Shown here piece after piece: positions 11,267 through 23,375 of a stretch of 64,000 nt of DNA. The stretch comes from Turbatrix aceti. Lineage: Eukaryota > Nematoda > Chromadorea > Rhabditida > Panagrolaimidae. The DNA lies in contig OZ017766.1 in assembly GCA_963969345.1 (NCBI GenBank), forward strand, positions 12,090,001-12,154,000, written 5' to 3'. Numbering within the stretch: the stretch's first letter is position 1; each line of letters starts with the position of its first letter. The position numbers and the translations under genes were made by a program. Below the pieces are notes generated by a model that did no database searches, was not told the DNA's origin, and saw nothing but the letters and a program-made list of their open reading frames with translations.

Positions 11267-11864
11267 AGTTGTACAGTGGTTTGAAAAACATTTATGGAAA
11301 CAATTGTACTTAAATGAAAAGTATGGTACGATTACAATTTACAATCTGATCAGTATGGTATGATTGACATAAAAAATTCTAAAAATGACAAAAAAAATAC
11401 TGAGAATTGCATTTTTGTCTAATGTGTTTAAAAACAACAATAATTTTGCAGATTTAAGCAAAGCTGGATATTAACAGCTGATTGTAAAAAAAAAATCGTG
11501 TCAAATTGGCAGTTTACCACATAAAAAAGTAACTTAACTGACGTTAATACAAAAGGAATCCAGAAATTTATTATTGCTTCCAAGTTGCGTATTTGATGTC
11601 AAGTAGTTTGTTCCTGTTAGTCAATTTGCAGTCACTCGATTTTTTTTATTGATGCTTGAATAAAAATGACATACTTTATTTTTTCACTTTTTTGGTGATT
11701 CAAATTTATTTTCAAGTGCCATGTATTTGAATGGAAAGTCACTTTGCGTACATCCAGAAAAAATAGTATTGCTTTTATTCCACTAGCGAAAAAAAGATTA
11801 TAGAAAACATCTGGTCTTTATGTATTTGTTTGTTGTCAGGTCACGCGTTGAACTCCCGCACCAC

Positions 11865-14800
11865 TTATATCCTTCCAGCTCGTTCTCTGAGTAACTTGCT
11901 GCACTGCACAACGCAAGACATGTCTTCGAGGATGTCCGAGAATGGATAACGATCGAGCAGCTTTGAGCAGTTGCCAATTGTCATGGTTTTGCAACGCGGG
12001 CCATCGGCTGTACACGTGCAGCTGACACATGGCGACTTCCGGATGCTGGTTCCCTTCGGGACTTCGATTCCACCGATGAAACACACACCCCTGTCCATCC
12101 ACTTATCGAGGTTAATTCTGGGAAAGTCAGAGCAAGGTACCTGTGCATTGGTGAGTTCATTGGGCAGTGAGAAGACATCTGGTTGGATTTTTGTTAGAAT
12201 TGCACTATTTTGGCACAAAATTGTTCCCATGGATATTTTTCGGATTTCAGAAAGCTGCTCAAGACTAAACTTGGTAGCTGCGAGGTTATTTTCGTAGTAG
12301 AAGCGATCACATTTCTTGAGCCGACTGAACTGCTCGGCGATGATGCAAGCCATGGTCGGGGGCATGAGTGCTCCTGGCATTGGTCTTTCCGAGAAAAGGC
12401 CTGGAAACAGGTCAATATCATCCACGTGATCGTATACACTCTCCAGCGCTGTGATAGAGGGGGGATCCATTTCAGATATTAGTTCCCCGAAGGATGAGAC
12501 CCTGGGTAGTCCACAGAATTCTCGGAACCTGTTGTATGGCTGCACGCCGTGATCTCGGGCTCGGAGGATGTTGATCGTAATCAAATCCATTCCTGAGAGC
12601 GGTTCGCCTCGTCGACCAAACAGATGGTTCCGAATTGCGCTTGTGATGTGTCGGTCGAATGCCATGGATGGTGTTCCCAGAAGGCCGACGAGCATGGTAT
12701 CTATGCCGCCTCCCGGGGCGTCGTAGACGGCTTCGACGTTGTTAAAATTATCTATCAAGTCGACAGGCTCGCTGTGGTTATGGTAAAAAGTGTTTAGACG
12801 AGGGAAAAAGCGTCGAATGAGAGTATGACCGTATCTGAAAAATTGTAAATTTTATAAAACATTTTCTGTGATTTAAAAAAACTCACCTGAAAGCTGCGGT
12901 GGCAAACGGATGACTAATTGATGCATCACAGGTTGAATCATAGCCTTCAAAGTAGCCTGCCTTGAGCGGAGCCAATCCGTACCTCTCAACATAATTCTGG
13001 CCAATGAGTTTTGGTACGTACTCGTTGAACACTATATGCTGAAACTGTGCCGACACAATTCTTCTGGTTTCTTGAAAAAGCCGTTCATCAGTCCAGAAGG
13101 GGTTTATCGCTTCCAGCTGTCGGGCTATCCGGTTGTGCTCTCTCAGGAAGATGTTGTGCAGCACGGTAAGTCCTGGCTGATGGCTGTTTCTCTCGTCTCC
13201 GGCCACGAAGCAGGGATACCTTGGCCTCGATCTGCAGTCTTGCTCCTGGTCGCCCTGGGGCAAGGCCTCGTGGTTAACTGCACCCAGATCCGTGAAATTC
13301 ATCCTTCCGCCTTGGAAGAACCGAAGCTCGTCTGCCTCACACTTGGTCGACCCATAGATGACGCTGCCATCGATGAAGGCTGTCAACTGGTTGATCTGGT
13401 TACGATAGCCAAGGTTGAGTTGGCCAAGGAGGGACCTGGCAAAGGGGAGGCATCGTCGCTCGCCACTGGCGGTATGAGTAGGAAAGAAGGGATCGCCAAT
13501 TGGAACCGGCAACGGCATGCAATGGATCGACAAAGTTTCCGGCGAATCGCATCTCGTGCAGTTGAGAATTTGATCGTTTGGTCCGCGCTCGACTGGAGAG
13601 TGTGTCAGTTCGTGATCCAAAATTTGACCAAACTGCATTACCAAGAGGGAGTATTTTTCGTGTTGGAAGGGCAGATCGAGGTGAACGGCGTTGGATATCA
13701 CCCGAGGCGAAGGCAAGGGCAATCCACTTTTTGCAAATGCTCGAGGCGCGTCGATGCCGTCCTCATAGGAAGGAGGCAGAAGGTGCATCAGAGGACCGAA
13801 GGAATTGCCGTACTGCGGAAAGCGGAGATTGTTGCACCAGCCGTTGAATGTGCGGTACGGTGTTGTGTGGTCGCAGGGCAAGTCACGAGGAAGGCATTTT
13901 TCGATGGATCCGCCTTCACCAAGAAGAGCTGTAAAGTTGTTTACAAATCTGAAAATATATATTTTGCAAGTTATGATAATAATTATTATAATTTTGTAAA
14001 AACCAACGTTGAAACGTCAATCTGAGGTAGCAAACGCTGAAGTGTCGGCATATCAAGTCGGATAGGCAGTGGTACACCGTTGTCAAGCAATTCAGGACGC
14101 CCTTGCATAAGCACTTTTGTGGCCTGCAGAAGTACGTCAGCCATTTTTGACACTTCAACTGCTTCGCGCTTTGGTCGCATCATTTTTCCGTAGGACAGCA
14201 TTGGATCACCGGCTGAGAATTCTCCTTGGTCTAAAATTTGTATTTACCCTTGAAAAATAAAAAAAATATGTACCATAAAAAAAGCTTACATTCTTTGATG
14301 TTAGCTGACTCACGGCGTCGCCGCTCTTCCACTTCCTGCATTCCCAGCCGCAGTGCTTTTCGAATAGTCGCCATTGTCACCGGCATTTCGATGGACGCTT
14401 CCGTGTCCTTCCAATGTTTTTCTAGGTCAAGTTTAGGCAGCATGGTGGAGTTGCAAGGCAGAGGGAAGTTGCTAAAAATCACAACAATTGTATTAGCTTG
14501 TTGTACGAGCGCCTGAAAACTTACTCATACAAATCTGTCGCTTCAAAAGCTTTTGGCTGAACACTTCCAAGTCCTGTGTTATCACACAACACCCTTGCCA
14601 TGGTGGTTTTTTTAACTTCGGCTTGTTGTTCTGCCGTAAAAGCAGATGGCCCGAGGCTGTTTTCGTACCAAAATCGATCACCCTTTTTGGTTTTTCTGAA
14701 TTGAAGAGACAGTATGCAACTGAAAGTGGGACCAACAAAGGCACCCCTGACAGGTTTTTCTGCAAGACCAAGAATGAACAGGTCCACATCGTGAATATTT

Positions 14801-17800
14801 GCAAAACTGGATTCGAGTAGCGGAATTAGCGTTTCTGGATTCTGGATGTCGTGAGCCAGTTGAGCAAAAGTGGTGATCTTTGATCCCCCACACTTTTCAC
14901 GCCATACCGTATACGATGGAATGCCGTGGTCTCTGCCAGTCTGAAGGATGAGAGCTGCTAGGTCGAGGCCAATATTGCCATGATGACGGAACAACTTGTT
15001 TCTCAACTCAGAAGTCATCTGTAGACCCACTCTCAAAGGCGGTTCACGAATGAGGTGCCTTAGGATGCCGTTTATCCTGTCCGTAAACAGCAGAGTGCGG
15101 GGATCATTGATGACTTCACTAAGGTGTCGCTCTTTGATTCTGACACCCTGCGGACTGTAGAACGAAACGGAACTTTCGAGAAGTGTGAAGAAAAACTGGC
15201 CAACAGTTGCGGCAAAGGAATTTAGCACCGATGCATCGGTTTCCAGGCTGTATGCGTCTGATTCAGTGAAAGAGCTTTTGGGACTGAGACCGTATCGCTT
15301 CCACGATTCTCGGCCGACAAGGAGAGGGACAAGCTCGTTGTACGTAATGTGCTGGAGTTGTGCAATGACAATGCGGCGTGTTTCCTGGTAAACTTGTTCA
15401 TCCGTCCATTTTTTGTTAATTGCCTGAAATTTTTTCAATTTTATTATTTTTTATTATTTATTTTTCAGAATTTCTCCCTGTTGTATCAGTCAGTGTCGCT
15501 CTCGTATTTTGAAAAATAAATGCCAAAAACAATTTTTTGCAAATAAAAAAAAATTATTCTTGCATGGTCTGAAAAAATCGAGTCATGAACAAGAACCAAA
15601 GCTTGGCCAAAGTAACTTGCTAGGAAGAGTTGCTTAATGAGTGTAGATGTCCCTTGTGATTTGAACCCAGTTAGTATGAATGTAAACAACTTTAGTAGTC
15701 AAGCTTTGATGTTAGAGTGGTGAAAGGTGGTTGGGGGTTGCACTGCTTTACGGTATGTAGCAAGCAAGCTTTTATCTGGTTAATTTACATACGTTAAAAT
15801 GTTGCAAAAATCCTAATAAATTTTATATTTTTTTTAGAATGACAATAATGCACTACCACCCATCAACGCCATTTGATACCACCATATTTTACCTTAACGT
15901 TTGCAACGCTATAGGGTTATGCTTGCTGTGGTTTTTCATGCTGCTCAAGTTCATCCAGTCTCATAACAACGACAATCATACCCATCGAACCTCGTTCTAC
16001 CTTGTCTATCTCATTGGTCTGTCCGTGATCATACTATCTCTGTTCACAGTACTTTTTTGTAATGCTTTTTTCTCCAAGAACCACATCTACCACCAAATCC
16101 ACAGTACCGTCACGTGGTACTCTGAAAACATTCCCTCAATTTGGAACTTGGCACTTGTCTGCAATCGTTTCCGAATCATTGTCTTGCACAAAATTTCGCC
16201 CCAATGGACAGTCTTGCAAATATCTGCACTGATCGCAGTTATCCTATTGTTTCCCTTGGTTCTCAGCGCTCCGGATTTGACTAATCTAGTGTGCGTCATT
16301 AATCAGTACACACAATGCGAAGCACAGGTCAGCAAGTCAATCACTCGAAACATTGTGCTCAACATATTGCTCTCCGGTTTGGCAACTATTTTGGCACCGA
16401 TTGTTTGGATGTACGCAAAGCTCTCCAACAAGTGGAGCAAGCCATTTGAAGAACGAAAGGGTGAAAACCGATTTCTCCTTCAGGCAATTATATCCGCACT
16501 CGTTACAATTTTTGCTTATCTTTCAACGTGCGAAGTGGTTTCAAGTGAAGCATCGGATTGCACAGGGCCATTTATCATATTCAAAGTCATATTCTACGCA
16601 ACGCTGTATGTAATTTACGTTCCCGTGTAAGTTATTTTTTTGGTTTAAAATTTGGCTAAAATTTAGTTCCTATTTTTTATACTTCTTTTTCAACATGTTA
16701 ACAGAATTCCTGTTTACATCATTAAAATTCAAAAAAAACCGCAAGGTACATCTTTTTTTTGCCGTAAAAGTAAAAACACAGCCCCCGTCCAATTAAAAAT
16801 GAATACTTAGGAATATAAATAATTGGCAGTAACACCTGATATCAGTCATTTTTCAGAGAGTTGAAAAAAATATTCATCAAACTAAAGAATCGCAACAAGA
16901 TAACAATTAGTGTCATTGCGGAATAATGCATGAATCCAATATCAGCATAGAATACTGTATGCACCCAGAACCCGATTGCCTGCACCTATATCTTCATCAT
17001 CCCACTTTTCATCGTGCTCTCTTGTTAAATGATAATTATGTAACTCACGATTAATTGATTTGCGATAAAGTTATGCTGACGTATCCAAAGTGTGTGCAAG
17101 ACTGTTGACGTCGGAAAAATATTGATATCCTCAGAGCCACCAAGGAAGCACGAGTGCGCAGATGAAGGGTTACATCCAGTCGACAATGCAGATTTTACAA
17201 TGTCGATTGTTGGAGGAAGAGTTTCTTCAAAGAGAGATTTGGATGAGGTTTGAAGAAGCCCTAAAATAGTTTGCTTTAAAAAATTTGCATCATTAACCGT
17301 ATACCATCTCGAAAAGCTCTCAGGACTTTGGCACGCTCAGGCGTTGATCCGTAAATTACGCTTCCATCCAGAAAACTTGTCGCCAGATTAGCCTGCTCTC
17401 TGGGACCAAGGGGACATCCTTCTCGGGGAGCAATGACGGTCCTCGCGTAAGGCATGCAATCGACAAAGCCCTGCAGATCAGGATCATCGGAGGGAACCCG
17501 GATAGATGCGCACTCTGGATGTTGTCCTGCATCTGGAATTCTACAACAAGGCAGGGGATACGACTGATCTCCGACAACGATTTGTGCATTGGCAATATGG
17601 ACCAAGTCAACAAAAACGAAGTGAAAGAAGTGAGGAACAAGGGAAGTTAGCTGTTCTTGTCTGTCTGGTAGGGGTTCTGGGAAAAAAATGTTTGACAGTC
17701 GGCGAACATTTGGCAAATGTTGATCGCGAATTACGGAGGAACGGAACGAAGACACTCCATCACCGTAATCCGGATCGATAAATCTTTGCATCGGAGCGTA

Positions 17801-18471
17801 CGTTGCACCCCACATTGGATTTGCAACGTTGTTACAAGTGCCATCGATGGAACGATATTTTCGGTTTTCGCAGTATTGAACAGTGTCTCTGGGACATATT
17901 TCTTCAAGTTCTTTCCGGAGCTCATTAGGAATGTGCTGGGTTTTTCTGAAAAAAAAACATGCTATATTTTGATATTCAAAATGTATGTAATTATTATTTA
18001 CTGTGCAATGAGTTTGGTAGCAGCCAGGGCGACCAAAGCCGGGAAAGATCGCTCATGGGCTGCGACATCGGATTTGCGATAGCGAGACCAGAAGCTGCCC
18101 GAACTGTGCGGCAGTTTGTCGTGTGGGATGGTTGAGTGCAAAAAAGAAGGTTCGGTAACGTTGAAAAGCTCAAGAGACTTTTCAAAAGCCCATTTTATTT
18201 CCGGAGACGTAACGACGTCGGGAAAGACGTTTTCATGATCAAAAATTCCTGAAAAAAAAGATCATTACCGCATTAAGTTAAGGAAAAAACGGGACTTACC
18301 TCGATGAGCGCTAGCACTTGCATCCAGCTGCTCGTCTGTCAGAAATCCAAATCCATGCGCAAGTAATCCGCAGTCACCTGGTATAAGGCATTCTGGCATC
18401 GGTATCTGCGCAAATGCCAAAACAGTAAAAAAATAACCAAAAACTAAAATTCGAAGCATACTCCGAGTCAT
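11865..18471 (-). CDS. Secreted dual-domain heme peroxidase, N-domain degenerate
   Basis: Nine exons join in phase to 1,535 aa: 18471-18300, 18248-18002, 17945-17305, 17260-17049, 15423-14525, 14471-14290, 14230-14008, 13948-12887, 12834-11865. A signal peptide ([13 protein letters not shown]) starts it. Domain 1 (about 145-720) opens with [10 protein letters not shown] and has RQHN (about 413) and GRDHGIPSY, but Phe-Val replaces the distal Asp-His (HFVFVDLVH, about 250) and Phe replaces the proximal His (VGQFFFTLL, about 503). Domain 2 (about 880-1430) keeps [16 protein letters not shown] and RYGHTLI, so it should bind heme and use peroxide. A Cys-rich VWC-like tail ([13 protein letters not shown]) ends it. 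Such enzymes cross-link cuticle or matrix. Exon 4 carries the RQHN motif between two introns, the second holding a receptor gene on the other strand. Confidence 0.88.
15834..15838 (+). promoter_or_regulatory. Acceptor directly before a start codon
   Basis: A run of Ts ending in TTTTTAG is followed by one A and then the receptor ATG. This leaves no room for an ordinary 5'UTR, so it is best read as a trans-splice acceptor or the end of a 5'UTR intron. Confidence 0.5.
15839..16809 (+). CDS. Serpentine 7TM receptor nested in the peroxidase intron
   Basis: Two exons: 15839 to about 16629, then from the acceptor AACAG near 16704 to TAG at about 16809, joined as GT|A; about 300 aa. Seven hydrophobic spans are visible, the first [20 protein letters not shown] and the last [29 protein letters not shown] stretch sits where the DRY-like motif follows TM3, and a short basic tail (KIQKKP) ends it. 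It resembles nematode-type chemoreceptors, but I cannot assign a subfamily. The AG of a long polypyrimidine acceptor lies one base before the ATG, which suggests spliced-leader addition and supports the start. The gene lies wholly inside the fourth intron of the minus-strand peroxidase gene, antisense to it. Confidence 0.75.
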
Positions 18472-19630
18472 GGTTTTTGCCGAATGAGATGATATCGGCT
18501 GGAAGCACCACAATCGGTCTGAAACTGGATCGTCAATTTTTTTAAATATGTCGCACAAAATACGCGTATCACGCAACAGAAGCGCATAATTTAACAACGC
18601 AATAATAATTTTCTTCGTGAACAAACAACATCCAGATAGCTATGTTTTCTGCCTGACAAGTTTTCCAGACTATCTGAGAGGAATTTCTGCAATCATCAGT
18701 GTTTTTTTCTCAGTAATCTAATAAAGCGAACATCGTTCATTTTATTGAAGACATTGGTAGTAGAACAAAAGAGAGTCCAAGAAAGTCAAAAAAAATTGTC
18801 AGCCATCCGGAAAAAAATGGTAGCGGTATTTATAATACGCGAAATGCCAATTAGCGATTCAAAGTGTCAACAATGGAAATTTTTGTAAAAAAAAGAAGTT
18901 TTGAATCTTATTGGGTCAAGTACAGTTAGATACACAAATAAAACTGGAAACCAGATGTAGTGTTGGCACTTATATCAAAACAAATTTAATTAAAATAAAA
19001 TTAAAATAAAACAAAAACTGAATATTTTTTTAAGTGCAAAACAATTTTTTTGCGTTTCAAAAATGGTATAATTTGACAACAAATGGGCTTAGAAAATCAT
19101 TTTTTTTTAATTTCCATGAAACATGACTAATTACAAAAGTTACTAATCAAAAGTATCATCAATGATCTTTCAATGATTCAATTTTAGTGATGGATTCCGT
19201 CTTATTGCTTTCATCTTCTTTTTTTATTTTTCGTCGTCGTTAATATCCGCCTAAAGTGCGAAGAGCGAAAGGAAAGGATACATCTTTCCGTAAAATAATA
19301 CGCCTCTTATGTATTCATCCATCCGACTTGACTGTCGATCGGACAACAATTGACCGCGCTCGCGCTATTTTGGTTCTTTGACTGACGTGCGGTGCAAATC
19401 GTTGTTCATTTCGCTCGTCCGGATACTTATACATGACATAGTTTCACTTATACTTAATAATCATTTCTCCGGTAAATTAGCAAACCTGTTTATTTGGTTA
19501 CGCATTATCAAGACAGAAAAAAAGAAAGCGGAAATGGTGTTCAAAAGTTATTATACCTCGAATCAAGTTAGTATAAGTACGGACTGAACTGAACCCTTTC
19601 ATTCAGACCGCACGCATAAAAACTCGGTAA
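18472..19630. other. Intergenic, peroxidase promoter side
   Basis: AT-rich spacer between the peroxidase start and the SH2 gene's 3' end. No exon or repeat that I can support. Confidence 0.5.
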
Positions 19631-20493
19631 TTAACTGCCAACTTCCGGAATTGTCTTGCACTCGCTCGACGACCACGAGCAAGAAGACGCCACTTCGTCG
19701 GATTTAGCAGTATTTTCGTCCAACTGGAGATCATTCAGGCCGATAAGAGAAGATGCGTCATCCGTAGACTTGTTATCTTGGAATGCGGGTTCTTCTTCGT
19801 GAGCGGGAAAAACTTCGGCGCCAATTTCCCCGTTCTCGGAATGGGAAATAAAGCTGTAGTTTTTGTAGTACTTGATAAGTTTGGGCAGTGTGTCAAAAGA
19901 TACGGTATCTAGAACGCCGTAGTCCACGGAAATTGCGCGTTTGCCGTCGTCACCGGTTGAGCCTACGATTGGATAATGCCTAAAACGTCGTAAATTTTTT
20001 AACTGTTTATCATCAGATTTTGAAAAGTTGTAATCCAGATTTTTTAGCACAAAAAATTCCCGACAAAAAATTATCAAATTACTTACTCGTAGTTTCCCTT
20101 GTCAAATCGTCGGTATACGATATACAGTCCTCCGGTTGCAACATTGTGGTAAAGGAACCAGTCACTGCGTCGAGGACACTTGCTTTCAGCTTCCTCTGTC
20201 GTCAGGCTTCCCAGATAGACATCTTCATGTTTGCGTAATTCCAGCATATCAGTGCGCCTCAGCGATTCGACGGATTCAGCTGACATCGAAATTGTACGAG
20301 CAGTTGTCGAGGATATTGATTCATCATCGCTCAGCGTTGTAGAATAATCCATCGATGTCGATGATGATACAACGTGCTTCTCGTAATGCTCGCCATTGGA
20401 AATTGCTTGACCAAAAGCGGCGGCAATGTTGAGCGTCGCAGGGATGCCACCGACATGACTGTCATAAGGGTCGTCGTTGGCAGGCACAGACAT
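19631..20493 (-). CDS. Divergent SH2-domain protein
   Basis: Two exons (20493-20087 and 19979-19631) join in phase as GA|G to 251 aa. The first ~80 residues are Ser/Thr-rich and look disordered. The SH2 fold then runs from VYLGSLTTEEAES through DWFLYHNVATGGLYIVYRR, EHYPIV and SFDTLPKLIKYYKNYSF. These match the W..G.L...EAE, FLVR, H-x-I and F..L..L..YY blocks of SH2 domains, which bind phosphotyrosine peptides in signalling. The invariant Arg of FLVR is His here (FLYH), so ordinary phosphotyrosine binding is doubtful. The acidic tail ends with SSCSWSSSECKTIPEVGS. An upstream in-frame ATG at 20583 would add 30 hydrophobic residues; I prefer the internal Met as the start. Confidence 0.7.
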
Positions 20494-21018
20494 GGGGTGG
20501 AAATTGATTGGAAACAAGACGACAAAAAAATAATTGCAAACGACAGTGCAGCAGTCAGCACACGGCAACGTGTGTCTTGTCAAATGAGTGAACGAAATGA
20601 GCGCGGCGTTATCTTTTTTGCATGAAGTTAATTTCTTAGTTGTAGATTTTATTCACACCTACATAGGTGTTTTGCATGGTCTTAAACGAAGTACCGTTAA
20701 ATGAATCAAATGTAACAATTATACAATTTATTATCGTTAACACCAGTTTATGTACACCGCCTCATCACTTGAGACACTCCATGACCTGGCACTGACTGAC
20801 AATATGAAAAAAACATGCAAAAAGTGACAAGAAAAAGGACGACCATGAATCGAACCGTAAATGCTTACAAAAGCCTTCACGTGTTAACAATAATATAAAT
20901 ACTAACAATTAAAGCCACAAATTATTGAAAATATTGAAACGTAACCAGAAATATGAAATAACATGGGCCAAATTGAGTGATGAGAATAACTGATTAGGAC
21001 GGTACATATGAAGTAGCA
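20494..21018. other. Intergenic between SH2 gene and neprilysin
   Basis: About 0.5 kb, AT-rich, probably the SH2 promoter and the neprilysin 3' flank. Nothing else seen. Confidence 0.5.
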
Positions 21019-23365
21019 TTACCAGACAGAGCATCGCGACACGGGATTCATCTTTGATCCAACGGGGCACTTGAATGCAGCTGCAAATTCAGGCTGATTC
21101 TGGACTACTCCATTGACGCGGTATCTGACAGGGGAGTGAGGATCTGTCAGAATCTGCCGGATGAGGGCTTCTCGCTTGATGTTGGAGCACCAAGTCTTCG
21201 CGTAGCTCATGAAGAAGATCTGGTCGTTGGTGTAGTGCTCAAAACCGGGAAGGCGATTTTCCTCGTGTCCAAGCTTCTGGATGTACGCGCGATACGCTTG
21301 GTAGGCTTCCTTGATGCCGCCGTTGTCAGCGATATTTTCGCCTTGTGTAAGAATACCGTTGACGCTGAGGCCGGTGTTGGGGACCTGATATCCCGAGTAC
21401 TGATCGATGATGCATTTTGTACGGTTGAGGAATCTTTCCTTGGTCTTCTCATCCCACCAGTCGTAGAGATTGCCAAGCTTATCGGTTTGGGCTCCTTGAT
21501 CGTCAAAGCCGTGAGTGATTTCGTGCCCGATAACGGCGCCCATGCCTCCATAGTTGACTGCTCGGGGGAAACTGCGGTCGAAGAAGGGCACTTGCAGGAT
21601 AGCGGCCGGGAAGACTGAAAAAAAAATTGGATCACATTTTGTTGAACTGTGGGGTGACAAAAAAACCTACTGATAGCATTCTTGATACTCGAGTAGAAAG
21701 CATTGACAACCGATGAGCTTGTACCAAATTCAGCGCGATCGACAGGCTCAATAAGCCGGCGGTATACCTTGTGTTGAATCCACTGTGTTGCTCTATCACA
21801 CGCTCTCGCAAAATTATCATGCTTCGAGAGAGTCAAATTTTCGTAATACTGATCGAGTTCCTTGTCGACAAGAATAAAATCGGGATAGCCAAGTAGCTTT
21901 TGCATGTTCTCAACTTTTTCCAGTGCGTATTTACGAGTTGTATCTCCCATCCAGTCGTTTTCCCGGAGAATTCCCCGGAAGGCTTCTTGTAGGTCACCAA
22001 CCATGTCACGGACAGCATCTCGGTCACGTTTGTCAAAGTGTGCTCTGACGTAGACAGCCCCTGAGGCGTACTGTAGTCTATCACTGACGGTGTTGATGCA
22101 CTCCTTCCATCTCGGGGAACGAGCCTTACGGCCAATGAAGCGCTTAAGGAAGACTTGATGAACGTCGTCGAACCTGTCGTCCAGCTGGAGCCCCCAGGCA
22201 TTCATGTAGCGGAACAGGATGTAATTCGTAATAACTCGAGTGTCCGTATGAGTTAGTAAATCAACGAGACGATTGAAATAGTCAATTTCAGTGATGATAA
22301 TTTCGGGATCGCTGTCAAGGTAGGTGTGCATGTCGAATGGCATTAAGCCACGGAAGTACCTGTTCCAGTCGATGAGAGGAAACAATGCTTTGAGATCCGA
22401 AAGCTTTCGCACGTTGTACATCTCTGTGAAATTGCGTCTCTTTTCCTCTGGGGTCAGAATCTGAGCAAACTGTTTTTCAAATTCAATGAGTTCTCTGACA
22501 TCGGCTTGGATCTCTTCTCTTGAGCGGTTTGATCCATTGTCTTCGGCAATGAGTGAAATCTTGGATGTCAGATAAATTTCGTAAGCAGCAAGCTGGTCAG
22601 CATACTTTGTGGTGTTGAGGTAGTAATCACGGGAACTAGATCCCAAACCTAGAGTCCCTTGGTCAAAATTAATGAGTCGGCGACTGACATTTTTTGCATC
22701 CTGGGCAACGTATACGTCGACAAATACGTCGGTGCTTCTGGATTGGCCGACGTTGAGGAGGAGTTCGGTGAGATCAAATTCGTTAGCATGCCAATTATCG
22801 CCATCAATTATGGGCCAGCGTCCAAAACCCTGAAATAAGTATTTTTTTTTGTATTCGGGAATTTTATTTTTGAAGTAAACTCACAGATAAAATTTTGTAG
22901 AGGTCATAACTCTTTCTCTCTTTCAATGACTTCACATCCATGCAGGCACCGTACATGATTTTAAGCTTGTTTATTGCCTCGGAAGACGAAGTAGTCGGAT
23001 CTTCGAACAAAACTAAAAAAAACATTTGTCATTGTTTTCTACCTTTTGTTGAAAGCCAGACCTTTCATTTCCTTGTTGACCTTTTCTTTGAGTTCGTGAA
23101 AGAGTCCATACGACGACATATCATCTGGGATAGGTGTATCAGTCATCCATCGACTGCAAGTAAAATCGTAAAAATCATCACAAGGATCGACGGATTCGTT
23201 GATGGAGCGTTTAAAAATGGCAGCAGCCTTAAGGAAACCAGGTGAGTGATCGGCGACAACGCTTGCACCCTCAATGGCGGTCATGAAGGGTCCACCGAAG
23301 GTGGCGCCCTGGATGTGAACTGTCGTGGACGACGCCAGAAGTAGGACAGCAATGGGCCACCACAT
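21019..23365 (-). CDS. Neprilysin-family zinc metallopeptidase (M13)
   Basis: Four exons (23365-23062, 23012-22885, 22829-21671, 21614-21019) join in phase to 728 aa, normal for M13. These ectoenzymes cut small peptides such as neuropeptides. A hydrophobic start (MWWPIAVLLLASS) is best read as a signal peptide, since no cytosolic tail precedes it, so the enzyme is probably secreted. The N-domain opens with SVDPCDDFYDFTCSRW. The catalytic end shows NAIIFPAAILQ, the zinc motif HEITH, the second zinc ligand in GENIADNGG, and the family's C-terminal Cys-x-x-Trp (CSVW). All active-site residues I can check are intact. An acceptor TTTCAG lies 8 nt before the ATG (AG at 23375-23374), again suggesting a very short or trans-spliced leader. 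Confidence 0.95.
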
Positions 23366-23375
23366 TTTGTGTCCT

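Larger units (their letters stand above)
9913..11864. other. Intergenic with one hairpin and one weak ORF
   Basis: Nearly 2 kb between the ARD homologue and the peroxidase gene's 3' end. It contains a 14-bp perfect inverted repeat near 11.2 kb and a weak minus-strand ORF near 10.6 kb, both listed separately. Otherwise it is AT-rich and featureless to my eye. Confidence 0.5.

Noticed and set aside
13036..14025. A 329-codon plus-strand ORF opposite the peroxidase exon
   Set aside because: It is the antisense shadow of a long exon with clear peroxidase motifs and has no recognisable domain.
20830..20875. B-box-like GGTTCGATTCA on the minus strand, possible tRNA
   Set aside because: No A box, acceptor stem or anticodon arm could be built around it. 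No tRNA was supportable anywhere in the window.
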